A stretch of DNA of 12,712 nt, from positions 1-12,712 of the forward strand of contig JBFWNZ010000078.1 in NCBI GenBank assembly GCA_050250795.1, given 5' to 3'. Below are positions 1 through 5,924 of this stretch, piece after piece; the stretch's first letter is position 1; each line of letters opens with the position of its first letter. The notes below the pieces were generated by a model that saw only the letters and a program-made list of their open reading frames with translations, was not told the origin of the DNA and did no database searches. Position numbers and translations under genes: made by a program. Source of the DNA: JBFWNZ01 sp050250795. GTDB taxonomy: Bacteria > Pseudomonadota > Alphaproteobacteria > UBA8366.

Positions 1-29
1 GGTCGCGATCGCGCCATGACCTGCCGGTC

Positions 30-806
30 TCATTCGGGCCGGGTCACGATGGTCGGATCGGCCCGGCGCAACGCATTGGCGACCCAGCCCTCGTCTGCGT
101 TGAGGGCCTGCCCGTAGGATTGGATCGCGTGCAGGCCAAGACCGTGGTCTTGAAGCGTAACCGTCAGCCGGCCCACCGGCGCGGTCTCCTGCTCGCGCTC
201 CGTCCGGATCGTGCCGCCGCCGGCCGGCTGCATCTCTGCCCGCACCGCGATTCCGCATCCGGCGTGGTATTTGAACTGTTCGCCGCTGCGCGCAACGCTG
301 CACTCCCGTATGCGGTCGGGCCCGTTGGATGCCGCGGTCCGCTCGAAATGCCAGTCCTGAACCAGCCAGCTGCCGCTCGCCGAATTCACGCCCTGCGGCC
401 CGTACTCGGATTGCAGGTCGGCCCGCATCTGGGCGACCGTCATGGTGCGCGGCGGATGGCCCGCGCGCAGATCGCGCATGACCGCGACGACCTGCTGTGC
501 GCCGGCCCCCGCCGGCGCGAAGAAAATCGTGCGGGTTTCATCCACAAAGCCATCGGTCGGCGCATCGTGATGCACCTCCGCCTGCATCTTGACGAGATAG
601 CTCAGCTTGCGCCCGTCGGGCGCCGGCATCTCGCGGCTATACCGTTCGAGACGGACCGGCGCGGTCTGCTTCTCGCCCCAGGATTTGAGCGCGGCCTCGG
701 CTTCCGCCACGCTCATGCCCGGCCGAATCCCGCCAAGCTGCGGCTCCGCAGCCAGCGCCGGCACCGAAACCAGCGCGATGCCAAAGGCGATCGGCAACCA
801 CCGCAT
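30..806 (-). CDS. Secreted protein of unknown function (258 aa, signal peptide)
   Basis: I do not recognise a named family. The protein starts with a short basic n-region (MRW), a hydrophobic stretch at residues 4-18 and an A-x-A site (ALA at 17-19), so it is probably exported by Sec to the periplasm. Just after cleavage comes GIRPGMSVAEAEAAL (26-40), which resembles the 'GMs..ea...lG' opening of small BamE-like envelope proteins, but this is only a resemblance. A second stretch near 120-130 (MRADLQSEYGPQG) has a similar flavour. Two cysteines (169, 184) could form a disulfide. The open frame extends upstream to 968. I chose the ATG at 806 because AGGAGG lies 8 nt before it; the ATG at 812 leaves only 2 nt. 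A GGAAC-N16-CGTT promoter sits about 30 nt upstream of the ribosome binding site, which suggests a general-stress regulon member. The gene appears monocistronic within the window. Confidence 0.8.
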   Translation of the reverse strand: MRWLPIAFGIALVSVPALAAEPQLGGIRPGMSVAEAEAALKSWGEKQTAPVRLERYSREMPAPDGRKLSYLVKMQAEVHHDAPTDGFVDETRTIFFAPAGAGAQQVVAVMRDLRAGHPPRTMTVAQMRADLQSEYGPQGVNSASGSWLVQDWHFERTAASNGPDRIRECSVARSGEQFKYHAGCGIAVRAEMQPAGGGTIRTEREQETAPVGRLTVTLQDHGLGLHAIQSYGQALNADEGWVANALRRADPTIVTRPE

Positions 807-814
807 GAGCATGT

Positions 815-820
815 CCTCCT
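815..820 (-). promoter_or_regulatory. Shine-Dalgarno AGGAGG deciding the start of the 30-806 gene
   Basis: On the minus strand AGGAGG is followed by AC, then ATG CTC ATG. The spacing is 2 nt to the first ATG (812) and 8 nt to the second (806). The second fits normal spacing, so the protein most likely begins MRWLP and not MLMRWLP. Confidence 0.75.
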
Positions 821-842
821 GGCAAATCCAACTCCTTTGGGC

Positions 843-867
843 AACGCGCCCGCCGGTATTCGGTTCC
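843..867 (-). promoter_or_regulatory. EcfG-type (general stress) promoter, GGAAC-N16-CGTT
   Basis: Read on the minus strand, GGAAC (867-863) is followed by exactly 16 nt and then CGTT (846-843). This is the full consensus reported for EcfG/SigT-family promoters of the alphaproteobacterial general stress response. Transcription would begin near 835, giving a leader of about 30 nt to the ATG at 806, with the strong ribosome binding site inside it. Orientation and distance both fit. The match is by eye, and a chance match cannot be excluded for one site, but a second full match stands before the receiver gene at 10584. Confidence 0.65.
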
Positions 868-1035
868 CAATGCGATGGAACTCGGGAATAGAGTGCCTGC
901 GACAAGCCAACATGATCCAGCAACGATCCCGGTGTCGTATGATGGACAAATCGCGGGGCAGTCCCCATTTACCGCAATGCCCGGCCGCCGGGCCCCGGAA
1001 AGATCGCGCAGGCGCATGGCCGGATCGGTCGCATT

Positions 1036-1356
1036 GTGAACGCCGCCACGGATATTGTCGTCCAGGCACTCGGCAGCTTCGCCGATCCTCTGGCGTTCGG
1101 AGTCGGCATTCTTGTCCTCGTCCTGTCCTTCAGCGCGCTTCTCGTGCGGGCGGCGATGGCCGCGACCGCTCTGGCGACGGCGGGACTGGAGCAATGGGAC
1201 GGCGGTCTCGGCGCCTGGGATGCGGCCCTGCTGGGCGGCAGTCTGGCCGGCAGTCTCCTGGCATCGCAGCTTGTTCTGTATCTTGTCGCGCCAATGGCGT
1301 GGCTGGGAATGCGGGCCGCACGGACGGCGATAGACTGGTGGCGGAACGGACGATGA
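1036..1356 (+). CDS. Small membrane protein of unknown function (106 aa, two predicted helices)
   Basis: The frame opens with GTG and encodes two hydrophobic segments, roughly residues 18-42 and 62-90, separated by a short loop containing EQWDGG. It ends in a basic, tryptophan-containing tail (DWWRNGR). It has no signal-peptide cleavage site, so it is probably a helical-hairpin inner-membrane protein. I do not recognise the family. Codons are consistently G/C-ending and the translation is coherent, unlike the arginine-rich overlapping frames, which supports it as a real gene. No good Shine-Dalgarno precedes the GTG; an in-frame ATG exists only at residue 41, so the start is the weak point. 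It lies 30 nt before the ExoD-family gene on the same strand and could be co-transcribed with it. Confidence 0.5.
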   Translation: MNAATDIVVQALGSFADPLAFGVGILVLVLSFSALLVRAAMAATALATAGLEQWDGGLGAWDAALLGGSLAGSLLASQLVLYLVAPMAWLGMRAARTAIDWWRNGR

Positions 1357-1386
1357 CACCAATGCCGATGAAGGAACGGACGACCC

Positions 1387-2049
1387 ATGCTGGACGGTAA
1401 CGCCGAGGGCGGAGCAGCCCTGCCGCCGTCGGAGGGCACGAAGCCGAACGGGGTCAGCCTCGCCGACCTGCTGACGGCAATCGCGAACGACACGTCGCGC
1501 GAGCGGATTTCGGTTGCCTATCTGCTGACGGCCCTGCAGGACCGCGCGCTGGGAGCGCTGATGTTCATCTTCGCGATCCCGAATGTGCTGCCCACACCGC
1601 CCGGCACCTCGGCCATCCTCGGTGCGCCGCTGGTCTTCCTGACCGCCCAGCTTGCGCTGGGCCTGCGTCCCTGGCTGCCCAAGATCATCGCCGAGCGTTC
1701 GATCCTGCGCAGCGACTACGCCGTCTGGATCGCGCGCGCCACGCCGTGGCTCACCCGGGCCCAGCGGCTGCTGCGCCCGCGCCTCACACGGGCCGTCCGC
1801 CCGCCGGCCGAATATTTGATCGGCCTCCTCTGCTTTATCCTCTCCATCATCCTGTTCCTGCCGATCCCGCTGGGAAACATGCTGCCGGCCCTTGCCATCT
1901 GCCTCTTCTCGTTGGGCATCCTCGAACGGGACGGCGTATGGGTCCTCATCGGATTGCTCGCGACCGCGATTTCCTTCGCACTCGTCTGGGGTGTCATCTA
2001 CGCCGTCGCCAAGATCGCGATCTTCACGATCACCCATGCCTTCCGATGA
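1387..2049 (+). CDS. ExoD-family (exopolysaccharide synthesis ExoD) membrane protein
   Basis: The 220-residue product has the ExoD layout: a soluble N-terminus with an alpha-helical LADLLTAI segment (25-32) and VAYLLTAL (43-50), then hydrophobic segments around 55-92, 142-162, 164-180 and 186-215. Family-typical motifs include FAIPNVLPTPPGTSAILGAP (62-81) and LPIPLGNMLPALAI (158-171), followed by LGILERDGVW (176-185). ExoD was first described in Sinorhizobium as needed for exopolysaccharide production and nodule invasion; its biochemical role is unknown, and homologues are widespread in alphaproteobacteria that make no symbiosis. The length matches the family (about 200 aa). The ATG at 1387 has AAGGAA about 11 nt upstream. 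It follows the small membrane protein by 30 nt, so both may form a two-gene unit. The symbol exoD is left blank because orthology to the Sinorhizobium gene is not shown. Confidence 0.88.
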   Translation: MLDGNAEGGAALPPSEGTKPNGVSLADLLTAIANDTSRERISVAYLLTALQDRALGALMFIFAIPNVLPTPPGTSAILGAPLVFLTAQLALGLRPWLPKIIAERSILRSDYAVWIARATPWLTRAQRLLRPRLTRAVRPPAEYLIGLLCFILSIILFLPIPLGNMLPALAICLFSLGILERDGVWVLIGLLATAISFALVWGVIYAVAKIAIFTITHAFR

Positions 2050-2192
2050 AGGAAGGGGCCGGACGGTTCATGCATAGCCGGAATGCAGCATCTTGCCGAA
2101 CGCCCTCGCTTGTGGTTGACTGATCGTATGGAATGGCGCGGCTGTCAGGGCCGTCGTCATGGATGCGAGATGCGCATATGCGCTGTAGGCCA
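2050..2192. other. Intergenic spacer, nothing clear
   Basis: This 143-nt stretch follows the ExoD-family gene. TTGACT at 2116-2121 resembles a sigma-70 -35 element, but the sequence 17 nt downstream (CGGCTG) is not a -10. I see no terminator hairpin with a T-run. If the next gene starts further upstream than I chose, at 2133, part of this spacer is coding. Confidence 0.4.
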
Positions 2193-2627
2193 ATGAGAAA
2201 TGCCGAGCATGGGACCGGCTCCCCCCGCAAGGAGGGGCGCAACGGGTCGTGCTTTGCGTTCACCCTTTGGCTGATCGCCGCCGTTCTGGCCCTGCATGTC
2301 ACGCCGCCCGCAGACCTTTCGCGGGTCGGCCCGACGCTGGCAGGCGCCGAACATGTTCTCGGCCTGTCGGCGAACGACCATCCGAACCAGCCCTATGCGG
2401 ACCTCCGGAACGCCGTTCAGGTGCTCGGCACCGAAACGCGGTCCCTGCTGACGAAATCGACTTCTCCCTTCACCGGTTTCGACGACCCGGTGGGCCAGAC
2501 GCCCTGCGGGTCGTCCTGCATGGCCTTCGGCGTCGCCGCGAATGCGCCGCCGGCCGAAGCCTCGCCGCCCGCCGCCATCGTCGCACGGGCGTTCCAACCT
2601 CGCGCACCTCCGAGCCACCTCGCGTAA
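2193..2627 (+). CDS. Putative exported protein of unknown function (144 aa)
   Basis: I do not recognise this protein. From the ATG at 2193 it has a basic n-region (RKEGR at 12-16), a hydrophobic core at about 21-35 (FAFTLWLIAAVLALH) and then a polar, proline- and alanine-rich region with one Cys pair (CGSSC, 105-109). That suggests a secreted or singly membrane-anchored protein. The open frame reaches back to an ATG at 2133, with others at 2163 and 2178; none has a good Shine-Dalgarno. I preferred 2193 because it leaves a signal-peptide-like N-terminus and has AGG just upstream, but the start is uncertain. The central part (NDHPNQPYADLRNAVQVLG) reads like real protein, while overlapping frames on both strands are arginine-rich. 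It lies 95 nt before secDF on the same strand. It is not YajC, the usual SecDF partner. Confidence 0.5.
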   Translation: MRNAEHGTGSPRKEGRNGSCFAFTLWLIAAVLALHVTPPADLSRVGPTLAGAEHVLGLSANDHPNQPYADLRNAVQVLGTETRSLLTKSTSPFTGFDDPVGQTPCGSSCMAFGVAANAPPAEASPPAAIVARAFQPRAPPSHLA

Positions 2628-2633
2628 CCGGCT

Positions 2634-2652
2634 GCCGCCTTTGAGCGGCGGC
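2634..2652 (+). terminator. GC-rich hairpin downstream of the exported protein gene
   Basis: GCCGCC (2634-2639) pairs with GGCGGC (2647-2652) across a 7-nt loop, seven bases after the stop at 2627. There is no T-run, so it would be at best a non-canonical terminator or a processing or stability element between this gene and secDF. Confidence 0.3.
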
Positions 2653-2680
2653 GCTGTCGTGCCGTTACCGAGGATCGACT

Positions 2681-2697
2681 TGCCGGCGCTGCCGGCA
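2681..2697 (+). other. Perfect 7-bp hairpin in the secDF leader
   Basis: TGCCGGC (2681-2687), loop GCT, GCCGGCA (2691-2697) makes a perfect 7-bp stem ending 25 nt before the secDF ATG. No T-run follows. It could be an attenuator, an mRNA stability element, or, with the hairpin at 2634-2652, part of a weak terminator pair. It could also be chance in GC-rich DNA. Confidence 0.35.
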
Positions 2698-2722
2698 GGG
2701 CATAACGCCCGGAGCAATCGCT

Positions 2723-5269
2723 ATGCGCACCTCTCGATGGGTGCTGGGGATATATGCCGCCGTGATATTGGCGGGCATTGTCGCTGCCATACCCAACCTG
2801 CTTTCATCGGCCATTCTCGCAAGGCTGCCCGGCTGGCTGCCCACGCAGCAAGTCACGCTTGGGCTGGACCTGCGCGGAGGCTCCCATCTCGTTCTTGAAG
2901 TCGATACCGCCGCCCTGGTTCAGGACCGGCTTCAGAATATTCTGAGCGATGCGAACCGGGCACTGCGGACCGCCGGCATCGCCACGCAGTCGGTTCATGT
3001 CGACGGCAACGGCATCGTCGTCCAGATCGCCGATGCCGGCGCGACCGATGCCGCCCGTACCGCGCTGCGCAGCATGGCGGCCCCGGTCCGGACCGTGGGG
3101 TTCGGCGGCGGCCCGCTCGATCTCGACATTGCCGAGGCGGCCCCCGGCCAGCTGCGCGTGGCGCTGAGCGAGGCCGGTCTGCGCGACAGGCTCGATCGCG
3201 CCATCGAGCAGAGCCTGGAAATCGTGCGGCAACGCGTCGACCAGGTCGGCGTCGCCGAGCCGACCATCCAGCGCGTCGGCGCCGACCGCATCCTGGTCCA
3301 GCTTCCCGGTCTCCAGGATGCGACCCAGCTCCGCGCGCTGCTTGGCAGCACGGCGAAGCTGACCTTCCACATGCTGGCGCGCGATGCCGTCGGCGGCGGC
3401 CGCCTGCCGCCGACAGTCATGATGCTGCCCGACGCCAACGGCCGCAGCAGCTATCCCGTCGAGAAGCGGGCGGCGGTCAGCGGCGACCACCTGACCGACG
3501 CCCGCGCGAGCTTCGACCAGCGAAGCGGCCAGCCCATCGTCAGCTTCCGCTTCGACGGCACCGGAGCACGCCAGTTCGCGGACGTCACACGGCGCAATGT
3601 CGGCAATCCCTTCGCCATCGTTCTCGACGGCAAGGTGTTGAGCGCGCCGGTGATCCGCGAGCCGATCACCGGCGGCTCGGGACAGATCAGCGGCAACTTC
3701 ACCGTCGAGGAGACCACCGTGCTGGCGGCCCTGCTGCGCGCTGGCGCCCTCCCCGCGCCGCTGACGGTGATCGAGGAGCGGACCGTCGGCCCCGATCTCG
3801 GCAGCGACGCCATTCAGATGGGCGTCTACACCGGACTGGTCGGTTTCGGACTGGTCGTGGCCTTCATGGTGGGGCTGTACGGGGGCTGGGGGCTGATCGC
3901 CAATCTCGCCCTGGGCCTCAACGTCGTCATGACCTTCGGCGTGCTCAGCCTGATGGGGGCGACGCTCACGCTGCCGGGCATTGCCGGCATCATCCTGGGC
4001 ATCGGCCTTGCGGTGGATGCCAACATCCTCATCAACGAACGCATCCGCGAGGAGATCGCGCGTGGCATCAGCCCGCTTATGGCTCTCGACCAGGGTTTCA
4101 AGCGCGCCTACTCCACCATCGTCGATGCCAACGTCACCACCCTGATCGCCACGACCCTGCTGTTCATGTTCGGCTCCGGCCCGGTCCGGGGGTTCGCGAT
4201 CACGATGATGCTGGGCATCGGTATCTCGATGTTCACGGCGGTCGCGGTGGTGCGCGTCGTGATGATGGACATCGTCCGCCGCCGGCGCCTCAAGACCTTG
4301 CGGATCGCCCCATTGTTCGGCGGCAAGCCGCGGCAGCGGAACATCTCGTTCATGAAGGCACGCTTTCTGGGCATCGGCGTGTCGATCTTCCTGTCCCTGG
4401 CCTCCGTCGCCCTGTTCGTAAACCCCGGCTTGGCCTACGGGATCGACTTCAAGGGCGGCATCCAGATGGTCGTCCGCACCGCGCATACCGCCGACCTGCC
4501 GACCCTGCGCTCGGCATTCGGCAAGCTTGGGTTGGGCGAAGTCACCCTCCAGGAGTTCGGCGACGACCACAGCGTGCTGCTGCGCGTCGAGCGGCAGGAC
4601 GGCGGCGAAGCTGCCCAGACGGCGGCCGTCCAGACCATGCGGGCGGCCATCGCGGACATCGACCCCGGCGCCACGGTCGAGCGGACTGAGGTCGTCGGCC
4701 CCAAGGTCAGCGGCGAGCTTGCCCAGTCGGGCATCCTGGCCGTCGTGCTCGCGAGTCTTGCGATGCTGATCTACATCTGGTGGCGCTTCGAATGGCACTT
4801 CGCCATTGGGGCCATCGCCACGCTCGTGCTCGACACCACGAAGACGATCGGCTTCTTCGCTCTCACCGGTATCGACTTCCACCTGACCGCCATCGCTGCG
4901 TTGCTGACCATCATCGGCTACTCGGTGAACGACAAGGTCGTGGTCTACGACCGCATGCGCGAAAACATGCGGCTCTACAAGCAGGCGTCGCTGCGCGAGA
5001 TCATCGACATGAGCATCAACCAGGTGCTCACGCGCTGCATCTTCACCTCGCTCACCACCTTCCTCGCCATGCTGCCCATGGCCATCTGGGGCGGCGGCGC
5101 GGTGGAGAGCTTCGCCGTGCCGATGGTCTTCGGCGTGGTCGTCGCGACCAGTTCCTCGATCTACATCGCCGCCCCGATCCTGCTGTTCCTGGGCGACTGG
5201 CGCAGCCGCCGGCAGCAGGCCGACGACGACGCAATTCTCGATAATGCGGTGTCCCCGCCGGCACCATGA
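2723..5269 (+). CDS. secDF: Protein translocase subunit SecDF (fused)
   Basis: This is the accessory, proton-motive-force-driven subunit of the Sec translocon, which helps pull exported proteins out on the periplasmic side. At 848 aa it is the single-chain fusion typical of many alphaproteobacteria. The SecD half has an N-terminal helix (about 7-27), the GLDLRGGSHLVLEVD motif (47-61), a large periplasmic domain to about 365, and a helix bundle (about 367-515) with AVDANILINER (430-440). D432 there matches the functionally important aspartate of SecD. The SecF half begins near 545, with GIDFKGG (573-579), a periplasmic part to about 665, then five helices with GYSVNDKVVVYDRMREN (732-748); D737 corresponds to the key SecF aspartate. 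No frameshift is seen. GGAG lies 8 nt before the ATG. yajC is not immediately upstream. An orphan gene follows with an apparent stop/start overlap. Confidence 0.97.
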   Translation: MRTSRWVLGIYAAVILAGIVAAIPNLLSSAILARLPGWLPTQQVTLGLDLRGGSHLVLEVDTAALVQDRLQNILSDANRALRTAGIATQSVHVDGNGIVVQIADAGATDAARTALRSMAAPVRTVGFGGGPLDLDIAEAAPGQLRVALSEAGLRDRLDRAIEQSLEIVRQRVDQVGVAEPTIQRVGADRILVQLPGLQDATQLRALLGSTAKLTFHMLARDAVGGGRLPPTVMMLPDANGRSSYPVEKRAAVSGDHLTDARASFDQRSGQPIVSFRFDGTGARQFADVTRRNVGNPFAIVLDGKVLSAPVIREPITGGSGQISGNFTVEETTVLAALLRAGALPAPLTVIEERTVGPDLGSDAIQMGVYTGLVGFGLVVAFMVGLYGGWGLIANLALGLNVVMTFGVLSLMGATLTLPGIAGIILGIGLAVDANILINERIREEIARGISPLMALDQGFKRAYSTIVDANVTTLIATTLLFMFGSGPVRGFAITMMLGIGISMFTAVAVVRVVMMDIVRRRRLKTLRIAPLFGGKPRQRNISFMKARFLGIGVSIFLSLASVALFVNPGLAYGIDFKGGIQMVVRTAHTADLPTLRSAFGKLGLGEVTLQEFGDDHSVLLRVERQDGGEAAQTAAVQTMRAAIADIDPGATVERTEVVGPKVSGELAQSGILAVVLASLAMLIYIWWRFEWHFAIGAIATLVLDTTKTIGFFALTGIDFHLTAIAALLTIIGYSVNDKVVVYDRMRENMRLYKQASLREIIDMSINQVLTRCIFTSLTTFLAMLPMAIWGGGAVESFAVPMVFGVVVATSSSIYIAAPILLFLGDWRSRRQQADDDAILDNAVSPPAP

Positions 5270-5274
5270 GCAAC

Positions 5275-5279
5275 AGGAG
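5275..5279 (+). promoter_or_regulatory. Shine-Dalgarno AGGAG deciding the start of the 5287 gene
   Basis: AGGAG is followed by 7 nt and then ATG at 5287, which is ideal spacing. An earlier in-frame ATG at 5266 overlaps the secDF stop (ATGA) but has no ribosome binding site of its own. The 5287 start is therefore preferred. Confidence 0.75.
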
Positions 5280-5286
5280 AAACGAC

Positions 5287-5898
5287 ATGGCCCTGAACCG
5301 ATCGGCCATCCTGCGGGCAGCGAACGCACCCGCACGGCCCCTTCTCGCGCCGGCGGCGGCGAACACGGACGCCTTCCTGATCGTCAACCCGTCAGGGGTC
5401 TTTCCGCCCCCCACCGCGCTCAACGATGAGGCGGCGGCCTATTTCGAACTGTGCCTCGACCGGCCGGTGGATGAAATCGGCTTCTACGGCATCGTGCCGC
5501 GACAGGTGGTGGAGCTGCTCTGGCCGCTCAACGATCTGATGTACGATCAAGGCGCGGGCGTGCTGCCGCTTCGCTATCATTCGCTGTTCGAGCCCGAAGC
5601 GAACGAGGCGATCCTCGCCTATATCGAATATCCGGACCCGCGAACCTGGAGCCGCCTCAGCCGGGGCTGCTGGCGCGTCTTGCTGGAGCGCTATCTCCAG
5701 CTGATGACGGTCGCGCTGGCACGCGTTCTGGTCGACATCCCGATCGCCAGCCTGCCCAACGGGCTGGATGACGACCAGAGGCGTCTGGGCCTGATGTTGC
5801 AGCTGATGCTGCGCATGACCCTGCCGCTGCCCATCGTGGACCGGCTTCCGTTCGAGTGGCTGCCCGGCACGACCCATCCGCCCAAACGGGCGCCCTGA
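5287..5898 (+). CDS. Conserved-looking hypothetical protein coupled to secDF (203 aa)
   Basis: I do not recognise this protein. It has no signal peptide and no clear membrane helix, so it is probably cytoplasmic. An alanine-rich N-terminus (1-27) leads into FLIVNPSGVFPPP (30-42), an acidic and aromatic middle (AAYFELCLDRPVDEIGFYGI, 50-69), LRYHSLFEP (95-103), a helical region with RVLLERYLQLM (130-140), and a leucine/methionine-rich helix (RRLGLMLQLMLRM, 165-177). The C-terminus is proline-rich. The ATG at 5287 sits 17 nt after the secDF stop with a strong AGGAG, so the two genes are almost certainly co-transcribed and perhaps translationally coupled. In many alphaproteobacteria a small Mth938-domain protein follows secDF; this sequence does not resemble that to me. 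The location hints at a link to secretion or the envelope, but that is inference only. Confidence 0.8.
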   Translation: MALNRSAILRAANAPARPLLAPAAANTDAFLIVNPSGVFPPPTALNDEAAAYFELCLDRPVDEIGFYGIVPRQVVELLWPLNDLMYDQGAGVLPLRYHSLFEPEANEAILAYIEYPDPRTWSRLSRGCWRVLLERYLQLMTVALARVLVDIPIASLPNGLDDDQRRLGLMLQLMLRMTLPLPIVDRLPFEWLPGTTHPPKRAP

Positions 5899-5904
5899 CC
5901 CGAT

Positions 5905-5921
5905 CCGCCCCGCCGGGGCGG
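5905..5921. terminator. Perfect hairpin in the convergent gap, possible bidirectional terminator
   Basis: CCGCCCC (5905-5911), loop GCC, GGGGCGG (5915-5921) forms a perfect 7-bp all-GC stem. It lies in the 26-nt gap between the stop of the plus-strand gene at 5898 and the stop of the minus-strand kinase at 5925. The position fits a shared terminator, although neither strand has a T-run after the stem. Confidence 0.55.
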
Positions 5922-5924
5922 CCG

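Larger units (their letters stand above)
807..1035. other. Intergenic region between divergent genes
   Basis: This 229-nt gap separates the minus-strand secreted protein from the plus-strand small membrane protein. It holds the EcfG-like promoter and ribosome binding site of the former. I see no convincing promoter or Shine-Dalgarno sequence for the rightward gene, and no RNA gene or repeat. Open frames run through it on both strands, but they are arginine-rich or lack a supported start. Confidence 0.6.

Noticed and set aside
1..29. GCGATCGC palindrome at the left edge as a regulatory site
   Set aside because: An 8-nt palindrome is common in GC-rich DNA and nothing around it supports a function.
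120..1493. Long open frames on both strands across 120-1493
   Set aside because: They are arginine-rich, overlap better gene models with signal peptide or membrane segments, and have no ribosome binding sites.
2116..2144. TTGACT as a sigma-70 promoter for the gene before secDF
   Set aside because: No -10-like hexamer is found at 16-18 nt spacing.
2249..2644. An alternative GTG-started frame with AAGGAGG upstream at 2229-2235
   Set aside because: The spacing is about 13 nt and the product is arginine-rich with no hydrophobic or domain features, so the 2193-2627 frame reads better.
2804..5335. A very long open frame on the minus strand opposite secDF
   Set aside because: It mirrors secDF codon structure in high-GC DNA and its translation is rich in Arg, His, Asp and Gln with no domain sense. 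The plus-strand product is an unmistakable SecDF.
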